The notes: generated by a model not told the origin, from the letters alone. Positions 7,769-15,949 are shown, counted from the stretch's first letter. The stretch is 41,249 bases of DNA from an uncultured Acidobacteriota bacterium (GCA_903847195.1 CAINCZ010000153.1:1-41249); one strand, 5' to 3'. Program-made: numbers and translations.

Positions 7769-7801
7769 AAAGGCCACCTGAACGCATTGGGTGGCCTTTT
7801 T
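7769..7801 (+). terminator. Rho-independent terminator, possibly bidirectional
   Basis: AAAGGCCACC and GGTGGCCTTT form a perfect 10-bp stem with an 11-base loop. Two further T residues extend the T run on the plus strand, and the left arm supplies A residues that read as T on the minus strand. It lies between the plus-strand methyltransferase and the minus-strand small gene ending at 7848, so it could serve both. Confidence 0.7.
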
Positions 7802-7847
7802 CATTGCTCGCTGGCGGTCAGCCGCACGACGACGGGGTGCGCTGCGC

Positions 7848-8087
7848 TCAGTTGGGACGAGGACCGGACTGCTGCCGGCGCGTTTCGGCGATGGCGGTGG
7901 TCAACTGTTCGGCCGCGCGCTCGATACGGTGCTGCGCGAGACCGAGGGAGCGAATCTTGCCACGCAGCACTTCCAGTTCGCGCTCCAGTTGCTCCACGCT
8001 CAATGGGTGGGGAGCGGCGGGGGACTCTTCGTAGAAATGTCCCCGGACCGTGCCGGTATTCGCCGTTGTAGTCATGCGTCGCCGCAT
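7848..8087 (-). CDS. Small helical/coiled-coil protein of unknown function
   Basis: A 79-residue product (start MRRRMTTTAN). Its second half is a long charged helix with heptad-like spacing (LERELEVLRGKIRSLGL, then AAEQLTTAIAETRRQQ), suggesting a small coiled-coil protein. I do not recognise the family. I placed the start at 8087 because GGAGG lies 4-5 bases upstream; an in-frame ATG at 8075 is possible, and the frame is open to 8198. The gene stands alone, and the terminator at 7769-7801 follows it. The high-GC setting makes chance ORFs common, so it is moderately rather than strongly supported. Confidence 0.55.
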   Translation of the reverse strand: MRRRMTTTANTGTVRGHFYEESPAAPHPLSVEQLERELEVLRGKIRSLGLAQHRIERAAEQLTTAIAETRRQQSGPRPN

Positions 8088-8281
8088 TGGGCCTCCAGGG
8101 TCGACCGGATGCGATCGACTGCAGTTCCACTCCTTGCGATGGTTAACGGTTTGGTTGCAAGCCGCGATATCGAGTGAACACCGGAGCTGTGACTGCAATC
8201 ACCGGCGCGGCGCATGGCATTGAAGGGAAAGAGACGGAAAAACGCGCTTAGCCCGGGTTAAGGAGCGTTCGGCGGGTGGAG

Positions 8282-9220
8282 TTAGCCGAGGGGCTCGACG
8301 GGTTGGGGCGCTGCGGCGGTGCCGCGCTGGGTCAGCAGCAGTCCGCAGATGACCAGCAGACCGCCGGCGAGGCTCGGCCAGGATGGGCTCTCGCCCAGCA
8401 GCAGCAACGAGAGGGCAACGGCGAAGACGGGGACGAGGTTGATGAACTGTCCGGCGCGGCTGGCGCCGAGCGCGGCAACGCCGTTCAGATACCAGGTGAA
8501 GGCCATGGCGGTGCCCATGAGTCCGAGAAAGGCTCCGGCGACCCAGACGGCGAGGGGCATGGCGCGCACCTTGTCGAGCGACGCGAAGGGGGCGGCGCTG
8601 ACGACGAGGATGGCGGTGCCCAGCAGCGTCGAGTAGGTGGTAGCCACCAGCGGACTCAGACGCACGAGCACCTTGCGGGCAAACATGGTGTAGGTCACCC
8701 AACTGGCAACGCAGCCGAAGATCAGCAACTCGCCAATGCGCCCCGTGGCGGCAGCCGGATCATGACGGTCGAGCACGACGAGCATGGCTCCAGCGAGCGA
8801 AACGACGATGCCGCCCAACTGGCGGCGGCCGAGGCGTTCGCCGTAAATCAGCCAGGCGCAGAGCATGATGCCGACCGGATTATTGGCGATGATCAGCGAG
8901 GCACGGCTGGCGCTGGTGAAGCGCATACCGGCAAAGAAGAAGAGATTGTAAGAGACGATGCCACTGAGTCCCATGCCGAGCAGCAGCCAGAAGTCGCGGC
9001 GCTCGATGCGGATCCAGCGGCCGCTGCGGCTGAGTGCGATGGCCAGTCCGGCGCCGCCGACGAGGAAGCGCAGGACGGCGCCATCCAACGGATTAAGCGT
9101 GCCGGAGACGACGCGGGCAGCCACAAAGGTCCCGCCCCAGAAGAAGGCGACCAGCACCATCTTGAGCAGAATCAGGGGCCGACGGGCGGCGGGCGATTGT
9201 CGTGCGATTGCGGCGGGCAA
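8282..9220 (-). CDS. EamA/DMT-family inner-membrane transporter
   Basis: This drug/metabolite transporter superfamily protein probably exports or imports a small metabolite across the inner membrane. It has about ten hydrophobic segments in two EamA repeats: the first opens with MVLVAFFWGGTFVAARVV, the second with ELLIFGCVASWVTYTMFARKVL, and GTAMAFTWYLNGVAALGASRAGQF is the typical late motif. The exact start is uncertain: I used the TTG at 9220 (about 312 aa), while the ATG at 9160 and a TTG at 9310 are alternatives, none with a good Shine-Dalgarno. The substrate cannot be told from the sequence. No regulator lies beside it. Confidence 0.87.
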   Translation of the reverse strand: MPAAIARQSPAARRPLILLKMVLVAFFWGGTFVAARVVSGTLNPLDGAVLRFLVGGAGLAIALSRSGRWIRIERRDFWLLLGMGLSGIVSYNLFFFAGMRFTSASRASLIIANNPVGIMLCAWLIYGERLGRRQLGGIVVSLAGAMLVVLDRHDPAAATGRIGELLIFGCVASWVTYTMFARKVLVRLSPLVATTYSTLLGTAILVVSAAPFASLDKVRAMPLAVWVAGAFLGLMGTAMAFTWYLNGVAALGASRAGQFINLVPVFAVALSLLLLGESPSWPSLAGGLLVICGLLLTQRGTAAAPQPVEPLG

Positions 9221-9413
9221 GGCAGCAGTATAAGCGGAGCAGGGTCCGGGGCTGACGAAAATCGAGCGGCAGAGCTGCCATGGCGGCGCGCAGCTATCAC
9301 CCGGGCGCAAAACTGCAGCGGCAGGCGCGGCCTGATTTTCTTATGGGGAATCCCTTAGGACGGCGGGCATGACAAGTCCCCGCCGCGCGAAGGCGGCGGG
9401 GCGGTGGTGCAAA

Positions 9414-9611
9414 CTAAGCAGCCACGTCAGTCTTGGCCGGTGCCGGCGTGGCAGGGTCGACTTGGGCTTCAGCCTTCGCTTCAGTGAGGCTTCGGGAAAG
9501 CTGAATTCCGAGGTCAACAAGGGGATCGCTGATTGGTACGAGGTCGGGGGGAAGCTGAAGCCCGAAGTCGTCTAAGTTCGCCCACTCGGCTAATGCTCTC
9601 GGGTCCCGCAT
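9414..9611 (-). CDS. Possible small protein, 65 aa
   Basis: The ORF begins MRDPRALAEWANLDDFGLQL and has a proline- and alanine-rich tail ending PAPAKTDVAA. A strong GGAGGTG lies 5 bases before the ATG at 9611. That ATG shares its first base with the TAA stop of the upstream small ORF, a classic coupling arrangement. I do not recognise the sequence. There is no signal peptide and no cysteine. It may be a real small protein or a peptide precursor; the alternative is a chance ORF in GC-rich DNA. Confidence 0.45.
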   Translation of the reverse strand: MRDPRALAEWANLDDFGLQLPPDLVPISDPLVDLGIQLSRSLTEAKAEAQVDPATPAPAKTDVAA

Positions 9612-9742
9612 TACTCCACCTCCCTATGGCCTTCGATGCAGAGGGAAGGCCGGAAGGCTGTTTCAATTTCGAAGCCGGAAACGGCGACCGGTGCAGTCTC
9701 GGCATCGCGGAACGGCCATGGAAGGCACGAGTTCGTTTTCAT
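9611..9742 (-). CDS. Possible small protein, 43 aa, coupled to the ORF at 9414
   Basis: The ORF starts MKTNSCLPWPFRDAETAPVA and ends in CIEGHREVE; its TAA overlaps the next ATG. An in-frame ATG lies at 9751. It has no strong ribosome binding site of its own. It overlaps the well-initiated 50-aa ORF at 9663-9815 in another frame, so the two could be halves of one frameshifted gene. Support is weak. Confidence 0.25.
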   Translation of the reverse strand: MKTNSCLPWPFRDAETAPVAVSGFEIETAFRPSLCIEGHREVE

Positions 9743-9815
9743 GCCTTTCATCGTGCCACGATACCGCTGCTTTCCAGAGGTTGGCCATGCTACGAAAGTT
9801 GCAGCTAGTTCCCAT
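9663..9815 (-). CDS. Possible small ORF, 50 aa
   Basis: It begins MGTSCNFRSMANLWKAAVSW after a good AGGAGAGG about 8 bases upstream. The second half overlaps the 43-aa ORF in another frame. Either this is a separate short peptide, or a single-base change near 9750 splits an original longer gene. I recognise no family. Confidence 0.25.
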   Translation of the reverse strand: MGTSCNFRSMANLWKAAVSWHDERHENELVPSMAVPRCRDCTGRRFRLRN

Positions 9816-10049
9816 GGTGATGCCCTCTCCTGAATTGGGAACAGGCGGGCAATGCGGTTGCCGCCCCCGCGGCCGGGCACGAACCTGCGACGGCCACCGC
9901 GACGGCCATAGAATCCACTGGCAGAGAAAAGTCTCGCACCTCAGCCGAAAGTCCTCTAAGATTGCGAACCGCACGGCAAACCCCGCCGCAACCCGTACGC
10001 CCGCGGCGCGCAGGTCCAGCACAAGAACCCAATCGGGCCAGGAGCAACT

Positions 10050-11159
10050 ATGACAGACGAAGCAAGGCATCCGCTGGCACGACGAACTTTTCTGACGACC
10101 GCCATCGTGGGCGGCGCTTCCCTGCTGGCCGCGGCGCAGTATGTGGGAGCCCCGGCATCGGCGCCATCCGGCGAGAAGCGCGCGGCGGGCAGTCCGCTCA
10201 CGTTGAGCTTTGCCTGCGGGTATTACGACCGCATGTTTCCGCTTGATTCAGGCGAGGTACAGCCGGAGGGGATCAAGCTGAACTGCATCAAGATCGAGAA
10301 TCCGCGCGAGGTCTTCGACCGCATGGGGCGCGGCGAGTTCGACGTAGCTGAGTTTGGGGCAACGGAGTTCATCATCCGGCTGAGCAGCGGCAAGTCTCCA
10401 TTCGTGGCGATTCCGGTGTTTCCCTCGCGGGCGTTCCGCCATGGGTTCATCACGGTGAACCGCAAGGCGAATATCCGCACGGGCAAGGATTTCGCGGGGA
10501 AGCGCATCGGCGTGCCGCTCTACCGGCAGGCGGCGGCGCTTTACATCCGCGGGCTGTTGCAACATGAGTACGGCGTGAACCTCGAGACGATCCGGTGGGT
10601 GCAGGGCGCGGTGAACCAGCCCGGAGCGCACGGCGACGCGCCGATCATGCCGCTGCTGAAGCCGATCAACATCGAGGCGAACAAGAGCGGCAAGTCGCTG
10701 AACACGCTGCTGGAGGAGGGCGCGCTGGACGCGATCATCGGCTCTTCGGTGCCGCACGCGCTGGGGCGCAACCCCGACATCGTGCGCTTCTTCCCCGACT
10801 TTCACCGGGCCGAGCGCGAGTATTACAAGCGCACGAGCATCTTCCCGATCATGCACCTGGTGGCAATACGGCGCGAGCTCTACGAGCAGCACCCCTTCGT
10901 GGCCAAGAGCCTGTTCAACGCGATGAGCCGGGCCAAGCAACTGGCGCTCGGGCGCATGCGGAACGAAGAGGCGCTGCCTTACATGATGCCCTGGATGGCC
11001 GGACAGCTGGAGGAGTTGCGCGAGGTCTTCGGGAACGATCCGTGGCCGTACGGGCTGGAGGCCAATCGCGCCACGCTGGAGGCGATGGTCACCTACCTGG
11101 TGGAGCAGGGCTTCATCCCGGCGCCGATTGCGCTGGAGAAGGTGTTCTTGCCGGTGTAG
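10050..11159 (+). CDS. Tat-exported 4,5-dihydroxyphthalate decarboxylase-like / substrate-binding protein
   Basis: This 369-residue protein has a twin-arginine signal (RRTFLTT at 11-17, hydrophobic stretch to about 30), so it should be exported folded. The mature part has the periplasmic-binding-protein fold of the 4,5-dihydroxyphthalate decarboxylase/NMT1-like group: LSFACGYYDRMFPL, the central RMGRGEFDVAEFGATEFI, FAGKRIGVPLYRQAAALYIRG and GALDAIIGSSVPHAL. GGAGC at 10041 precedes the ATG. Cytoplasmic members are decarboxylases, but the export signal makes a binding role plausible. No ABC permease or ATPase gene is adjacent. Which activity applies cannot be decided from sequence alone. Confidence 0.82.
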   Translation: MTDEARHPLARRTFLTTAIVGGASLLAAAQYVGAPASAPSGEKRAAGSPLTLSFACGYYDRMFPLDSGEVQPEGIKLNCIKIENPREVFDRMGRGEFDVAEFGATEFIIRLSSGKSPFVAIPVFPSRAFRHGFITVNRKANIRTGKDFAGKRIGVPLYRQAAALYIRGLLQHEYGVNLETIRWVQGAVNQPGAHGDAPIMPLLKPINIEANKSGKSLNTLLEEGALDAIIGSSVPHALGRNPDIVRFFPDFHRAEREYYKRTSIFPIMHLVAIRRELYEQHPFVAKSLFNAMSRAKQLALGRMRNEEALPYMMPWMAGQLEELREVFGNDPWPYGLEANRATLEAMVTYLVEQGFIPAPIALEKVFLPV

Positions 11160-11172
11160 CCGTGCGCGGCGG

Positions 11173-11901
11173 CTACCAGGGCAAGGGGCCGTTTTCGTCG
11201 AATAAGCCGCCGGTGGGGCCATCGTCAGCGATGAGCGCCCTTTTCACGGCGGCGACAGCTCCCTGGGCGGCACTGCGCGGGCCATTGTGGTCGTTGATGT
11301 CGGTGGCGCAGTGGCCGGGGGTGATGGCGTTGACCTTGACACCGGTGTCTTTTACCTGGCGCGCGAAGTGGACGGTAAGCGCGTTGAGCGCGGACTTCGA
11401 GGTGTTGTAGGCGAACAGGGCGTCTCCCGCAGGAAAGGCCCGCCGGGCCTGGAGCGTGAGCGAGCCAAGACCACTCGATACGTTGACTACGCGACCGGCG
11501 GCAGACTTCAGGAGCAAAGGCAGGAAGGCCGCGGTGACGGCGTACACGGCAAAGACATTGGTCTCGTAGGTGGCACGGAAGGCCGCCAGGGTGGGCGAGC
11601 CTCCGCGATCGTCGGCGTGGATGATGCCGGCGTTGTTGACGAGAATGTCGAGGCGTCCGAAGTCGCGCCTGACCTCGGCGACGGCGGCGGCAATCGACGG
11701 CTCGCTGGTAACGTCGAGCGAGAGGAAGCGGGCGTCCAGCTGCTGCTCGCGCAGCTTTGCCACCGCGGCCTCACCCCGCTCGCGATGGCGGGCGCCGATG
11801 AGTACGGTCACGCCGGTGGCCGCTAACTGACGGGCTATTTCGAGTCCGATGCCCTTGTTGCCGCCCGTCACCAGGGCGAGCTTCCCACCTGCCTGCGTCA
11901 T
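11173..11901 (-). CDS. Short-chain dehydrogenase/reductase, carbonyl-reductase-like
   Basis: A 242-residue NAD(P)H-dependent oxidoreductase. The cofactor motif is TGGNKGIG (12-19), with NNAG at 89-92, catalytic Ser in VSSG (142-143) and YNTSK with Y165 and K169. The order and the ITPGHCATDIN segment resemble carbonyl reductases of the classical SDR type. The frame is open upstream through the hairpin repeat at 11945, but GGGAG precedes the ATG at 11901. The flavodoxin-like gene lies upstream on the same strand, 96 bp away. It converges with the gene ending at 11159, leaving 13 bp between stops. The substrate is unknown. Confidence 0.9.
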   Translation of the reverse strand: MTQAGGKLALVTGGNKGIGLEIARQLAATGVTVLIGARHRERGEAAVAKLREQQLDARFLSLDVTSEPSIAAAVAEVRRDFGRLDILVNNAGIIHADDRGGSPTLAAFRATYETNVFAVYAVTAAFLPLLLKSAAGRVVNVSSGLGSLTLQARRAFPAGDALFAYNTSKSALNALTVHFARQVKDTGVKVNAITPGHCATDINDHNGPRSAAQGAVAAVKRALIADDGPTGGLFDENGPLPW

Positions 11902-11944
11902 GCTTTCGTCTCCCGTTCGGTCTGGTTGAGCCGCGAACTGGTGG

Positions 11945-11980
11945 TCCCACATCTGCCAACGGCGGCAGATGTGGGGCACC
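11945..11980 (+). repeat. Hairpin repeat, type B copy 3
   Basis: CCCACATCTGCC pairs perfectly with GGCAGATGTGGG, with a short loop (AACGGC region) and a GCACC tail. It lies between the SDR gene and the flavodoxin-like gene, 17 bp beyond the stop of the latter. A short direct repeat (CCGTCAGGATTGC) follows at 11980-12007. Confidence 0.8.
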
Positions 11981-11997
11981 GTCAGGATTGCGCACCG

Positions 11998-12654
11998 TCA
12001 GGATTGCTTGACGAGTCGTGCTCCCAATTCATAGGCCTTCTGCAACTCGACGGGGAACTGATCGCGACGGCGCGCGGCCTTGACCGCGGGGTCGAAGCGG
12101 TGCTGGTCGATCCTGGAGTAGTCGTCGAACTGGCAGGTGTCGGCGGCAATCATCTCTTCGGAGGCGCCGAAGATGCGCTCGAGGAAGTAGTGATTGGAGC
12201 CGATGAGGCCGGCAAACGACATCTGCTTCATGCGCTCTTCGGGGGCGTTGAAGGTGTAGATGAAGCCGGTGCGGATCTTGCGCGGATAGAGCGATCCGTT
12301 GGGGTCGCTCTCGACAACGTAACGATAGAACGGGAAGAGCAGGCGCTCGAGCAGCGACTTGGCCTCGCCGGTGATATTCCAGAAATAGACGGGCGAGCCG
12401 ATCAGGATGGCATCGACCTTCCGGATGTCCTCGAGCAGGGGCGTGAGGTCGTCCTTCATCGCGCACATGCCGTGGCTGGGGCCGCCAATCGTCTTGCAGC
12501 CCATGCAGCTCTTACAGCCCTGGTACTTGAGGTCGTAGAGGTGGACGAGGCGGGTCTTGGCTCCCGCGGCGGCAGCGCCTTCGAGCGCTTTTTCGAGCAG
12601 CAGGGCGGTGTTCTGGTTCTTGCGCGGACTGCCGTTGAAGGCAATGATCTCCAT
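11998..12654 (-). CDS. Flavodoxin-fold NAD(P)H-dependent oxidoreductase with iron-sulfur-flavoprotein-like cysteines
   Basis: A 218-residue protein with the FMN-binding loop FNGSPRKNQNT (6-16) and GSPVYFWNITGEAKSLLERL, typical of the NADPH-dependent FMN reductase/flavodoxin-2 group. Between them lie C47, C50, C53 and C64 (CKSCMGCK, then MCAMKDD), a CX2CX2CX10C arrangement resembling the compact motif of iron-sulfur flavoproteins. AAAGGAG about 10 bases upstream supports the ATG at 12654; an earlier ATG at 12687 is less likely. It may form a two-gene unit with the SDR downstream. Whether an Fe-S cluster is bound is inference, since many flavodoxin-like quinone reductases keep similar cysteines. 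Confidence 0.85.
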   Translation of the reverse strand: MEIIAFNGSPRKNQNTALLLEKALEGAAAAGAKTRLVHLYDLKYQGCKSCMGCKTIGGPSHGMCAMKDDLTPLLEDIRKVDAILIGSPVYFWNITGEAKSLLERLLFPFYRYVVESDPNGSLYPRKIRTGFIYTFNAPEERMKQMSFAGLIGSNHYFLERIFGASEEMIAADTCQFDDYSRIDQHRFDPAVKAARRRDQFPVELQKAYELGARLVKQS

Positions 12655-12795
12655 AAGAAGGCGGCTCCTTTCCCGATGAATCTCCATGGCACAGCACAGC
12701 CGGGCCGGGGCGCAACTGAGCTTAGCAGTTGCCCAAATTGTATGCCAGCCGGGAGCGCGCGCCTATGGGATTTGAGAAACGAAGAAGGGACAAAG

Positions 12796-12839
12796 TCCCC
12801 AGGTTAGCGCCGAAAACCATGGCGCAAACCTGGGCCACC
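12796..12839 (+). repeat. Hairpin repeat, type A copy 3
   Basis: CCCAGGTTAGCGCC and GGCGCAAACCTGGG pair with one mismatch around an AT-containing loop, followed by CCACC rather than GCACC. It is one of the few copies upstream of a gene start. Confidence 0.75.
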
Positions 12840-12894
12840 TGCCACCTGCCAGCATTTACGCGGCGCGTACCTGCGGCACCCGGCGGGCAGGGGA

Positions 12895-12930
12895 TCCCAC
12901 ATCTGCTAAAACCGGCAGATGTGGGGCACC
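12895..12930 (+). repeat. Hairpin repeat, type B copy 4
   Basis: Identical over 36 bp to the copy at 7638-7673. It lies 26 bp beyond the stop codon of the OlsF-like gene. Confidence 0.8.
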
Positions 12931-12956
12931 TTCAACTTCAGATATGAGATTGACGG

Positions 12957-14741
12957 CTAGTTCTTCAGGCGGCCGTGGAAGCGCAGGAACTCGGCAGCCT
13001 TGGCGGTGCCCATGTAGCGGTTGAGCACCTCGCGGCTGGTCTGGCGCAGGTCGACGGCGATGAGCGCGTCGAGCACGCTGGAGAAGTTCTTGTCCACGTT
13101 GAAGGCCAGCACGGTGCCGCCGATCTTCAGATACTGGCGCAGGAGGATGGGCATTTCCTTGCCGTCCTGCTCGATGTCGGCGAGGGCGGGATTGAGTTCG
13201 TTGGCATCTTCGAGCAGGCGAACGGCCGAGTTGATCTCCCATCCCTTGATGAGCGAGGAACGGAAGGGCGTGCGCGGCGTGACCAGCGAAGCCAGCGGAT
13301 GGCGTTGCTGATTCTGCCCGAAGAAGCGCACGAGCAGCTCGCGCGAGGCCTTGCTGTAGGTGTTGCTGATGCTGACCGGGCCGAACAGCACGGGCACCTG
13401 CGGATGCTGCACGGCATAGGCGCCAATGGCCTTCCAGAGCACCAGCAGCGGCGCGTACTGCCGCTGGTATTCGAGGCGGACGAAGGACCGTCCCAGTTCC
13501 AGCGCCGGACCGAGTTGCGAGAAGAAATCGTGGTGGAACTTGAAAAGCTCGTGGGTGTAGAGGCCGTCGAGGCCGCGCGCTTCCAGCACAGACTCGGTTT
13601 CAGCCAGGCGGTAGCCGCCGACCAGGCAGCGCTCCTTGCGGTCCCAGACGAACAGGTGCTTGTAGTACTGGTCGTAGGGATCAAGGTCGAGGGCGCGGCC
13701 TGAGCCTTCGCCGACGCCGCGGAAGGTGATCTCGCGCAGGCGTCCGATTTCGTTCATGACACGCGGAACTTCGTTGGCAGTGGCGATGTAAACGCACAAG
13801 TCACCGTACTGGCAGAGGCTGGCCTCGGGCGGGAGCTTTTCGACTTCGCGGATGATTTCGCCCACCGGAATGGCGCCGGCAATCGGGACCTGCTTGGCGG
13901 GACGCTTCTTGACGACGCGCGGAAGCTTGCGCTGGAGGCGTTCGCGCAGCAGGTAGGTGCGCCAGCGCAGGTAGGCGGTGGCGTCCTGCTCGTTCTTGAA
14001 GTGCTGTACCTGCTCGGCGGCGATGCAGGTGCCGACGGCGACATCGACGGACTTGCCGTGAGCCTTAAGGAGTTCGTGGGTCAGAGCAAGGGTGCGCAGC
14101 CGCGGATGGGCAACACCCAGGGCCTGAAAGGTGACGCTGTTGCGTCCCCGGAAGTAAAGCGGCAGCACGCGGCAGCCGACCATGCGGGCCAGGCGCGCAG
14201 CGGTGTCGGTCCATTGCGGGTCAGTGACGACGGGGTGCGACAGCTTCCAGTGTGAGACCTCGCCGGCGGGAAAGACAAACAGCGTCTTGCCCTCCTTGAG
14301 CCAGGTGATGGCTTCACGCAATCCGCGCTGGCTCTGCCGCACCGATTCGGCGGTGCCGAAGGGATCAACCCAGAAGCAGTAAGGACGCAGCCAACGAATG
14401 GCGCCCAGCATGCGATTGGTGAGGATTTTGACGTCGGGGCGCACGCGCAGCAGCACGTCGCCGGCAATCACGCCGTCGAGAATGCCGAAGGGATGATTGG
14501 CCACCACCAGCAGCGGCCCTTCGCGGGGAATGCGCTCGATATCGGCCGGGGAGACGGCATATTGAACGTCGAGAGCTGTCAGGAGGCGGCTGAAGGCAAG
14601 GCCTTCGCTCCCGCGCTCCACCTTCAAATTCAGCGCTTCCAAACGCTTAAGGGGCAGCAGCCGTGCCATCAGGCCGCGTACCGGAAACAGAGGGGTATGA
14701 TCTTGCGGATTCGGCATAGCTACCACTGGCTGACTTCCCAT
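12957..14741 (-). CDS. OlsF-like bifunctional acyltransferase (PlsC-type plus GNAT-type domains)
   Basis: A 594-residue fusion. The N-terminal half is a lysophospholipid-acyltransferase (PlsC) domain with VVANHPFGILDG (80-90) and FVFPAGEVSHW. The catalytic pair is H83 and D89, an HX5D spacing as in the ornithine-lipid acyltransferase branch rather than HX4D. The C-terminal half (about 300-590) is an OlsB-type N-acyltransferase: LFVWDRKERCLVGGYRLA, FFSQLGPALELGRSFV and LFGPVSISNTY. This layout matches bifunctional ornithine-lipid synthase OlsF, which makes phosphate-free membrane lipids. Substrate assignment is inference. The start is uncertain: ATG 14741 is used and ATG 14717 is possible, both with weak ribosome sites. 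It stands alone on this strand. Confidence 0.85.
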   Translation of the reverse strand: MGSQPVVAMPNPQDHTPLFPVRGLMARLLPLKRLEALNLKVERGSEGLAFSRLLTALDVQYAVSPADIERIPREGPLLVVANHPFGILDGVIAGDVLLRVRPDVKILTNRMLGAIRWLRPYCFWVDPFGTAESVRQSQRGLREAITWLKEGKTLFVFPAGEVSHWKLSHPVVTDPQWTDTAARLARMVGCRVLPLYFRGRNSVTFQALGVAHPRLRTLALTHELLKAHGKSVDVAVGTCIAAEQVQHFKNEQDATAYLRWRTYLLRERLQRKLPRVVKKRPAKQVPIAGAIPVGEIIREVEKLPPEASLCQYGDLCVYIATANEVPRVMNEIGRLREITFRGVGEGSGRALDLDPYDQYYKHLFVWDRKERCLVGGYRLAETESVLEARGLDGLYTHELFKFHHDFFSQLGPALELGRSFVRLEYQRQYAPLLVLWKAIGAYAVQHPQVPVLFGPVSISNTYSKASRELLVRFFGQNQQRHPLASLVTPRTPFRSSLIKGWEINSAVRLLEDANELNPALADIEQDGKEMPILLRQYLKIGGTVLAFNVDKNFSSVLDALIAVDLRQTSREVLNRYMGTAKAAEFLRFHGRLKN

Positions 14742-14943
14742 TTCCCGATTCTGATCACTTGCAGTTGCCTCACGATGAACACCTCGTTAAGGCGCCATGA
14801 AAATCAGGCGCACCCCCGGCCGCAGCCAGAGTCGTCAGGGGGCTCCAATGGCATCTTACTCCAGCCGCGCGCCGGGGGGAACTGCCAACGTAAGACATTG
14901 GTGGTGATTGGGTTATCTGCCGCGGAGGGGGAAGGAAGCGGCT

Positions 14944-15852
14944 TCAGCGGCTGCGCAGGGTTACGTAGATGCCGCCGAGGATTAGCGCCATGCTGATGAC
15001 CGCCAGGACGGTGATCTGCTCGCCCAGAAAGAGGGCGCTGATGAGCACCGACAGGACGGGGACGGCCGAGACAACCTGTCCTACCTTGGAGGCGGGCAGC
15101 ACCGCCCGCGCGCGGTTGAAGAGCCAGTAGGCGGCCGTGATCGAAATCAGGCAGTTGAAGATGATGATGCCGGTGACCAGGCCGGTCCACTCGATGCGGT
15201 TGGGAGAGCCGATCAGCCAGCCAACCAACGTGATCGTTACAGCACCCCAGAGGAATTGCCACATCACCTGCGACCACTGACTGCTCTGCCAGCGGCGGAT
15301 GCGGTAGAGGCAGGAGCCGAAGGCCCACAGAATAGCCGAGAAGCCGACCATGAGGTTGCCCGCCAGCACGCGCGGGTCGCTCCAGTTGACCAGCAGCGGA
15401 TTGAGGAAGAGCACGATGCCGGCGAAGCCGATCAGGCCTCCGGCCAGACGCATGGCGGTGACGCGCTCCTTGAGGATCAACCAGCCGAGCGGCAGCGCCC
15501 ACAGTTGCATGGTGTAGACGAGGACGGTGGCGCGTCCGGCGCCCAGGTATTGCAGTCCGACGATGCCGAGCGCCATGGGGAAGGCGACCTGGCAGAGTCC
15601 GATGGCGAACAGCGGCAGGCGCTCGCCCTTGAGCGGCGCGATGGGCCGGCGATAAACGGCAGAGACGATGGCAGCCACGGCCGCCGCACCGATGAAGCGC
15701 ACCACCAGCAGGGTGAGCGGAGCGACGTGGGGCATGATGAGCTTGAGCAGCGGCCAGTTGACGCCCCACAGAAATGCGACCAGGCAGACTTCGAGGTAGG
15801 CGGTGCGCTCGAGGAGGCGGTGGTCGGGTGCGGTGGTAGAGGTGGCCGTCAT
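14944..15852 (-). CDS. EamA/DMT-family inner-membrane transporter
   Basis: A 302-residue protein with about ten hydrophobic segments in two EamA repeats. The first starts YLEVCLVAFLWGVNWPLLKL, and the second includes LMVGFSAILWAFGSCLYRI. ITAAYWLFNRARAVLPASKV and ALFLGEQITVLAVISMALIL are late family motifs. It is only distantly similar to the EamA protein at 8282-9220, so this is not a recent duplication. I used the ATG at 15852; a GTG seven codons upstream is possible, and neither has a good Shine-Dalgarno. The substrate is unknown. It is divergent from the FAD oxidoreductase gene. Confidence 0.88.
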   Translation of the reverse strand: MTATSTTAPDHRLLERTAYLEVCLVAFLWGVNWPLLKLIMPHVAPLTLLVVRFIGAAAVAAIVSAVYRRPIAPLKGERLPLFAIGLCQVAFPMALGIVGLQYLGAGRATVLVYTMQLWALPLGWLILKERVTAMRLAGGLIGFAGIVLFLNPLLVNWSDPRVLAGNLMVGFSAILWAFGSCLYRIRRWQSSQWSQVMWQFLWGAVTITLVGWLIGSPNRIEWTGLVTGIIIFNCLISITAAYWLFNRARAVLPASKVGQVVSAVPVLSVLISALFLGEQITVLAVISMALILGGIYVTLRSR

Positions 15853-15949
15853 CAGTAAGAAAGGAGAGTTCACATTCTGACATCGCGCGGGGCGCGGGGC
15901 AATGGTGAATGGCGTTGCGGAGCGCGTTGCTTTTAGCGAGCCAGGTCCA

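Larger units (their letters stand above)
9361..10049. other. Long region without a large gene
   Basis: About 690 bp lie between the EamA gene and the Tat-exported protein. No long conserved reading frame is visible on either strand. The minus strand holds three small overlapping or coupled ORFs (9414-9815), two with good ribosome binding sites. The part from about 9816 to 10049 contains only the presumed promoter region of the gene starting at 10050. I see no tRNA-like or repeat-family structure. Confidence 0.5.
12655..12956. other. Intergenic region with two hairpin repeats
   Basis: It lies between the 5' end of the flavodoxin-like gene and the 3' end of the OlsF-like gene. No coding region is supported. 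It contains hairpin repeats at 12796-12839 and 12895-12930, and GC-rich, partly repetitive DNA (GCCACCTGCCACCTGCC) between them. Confidence 0.55.
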
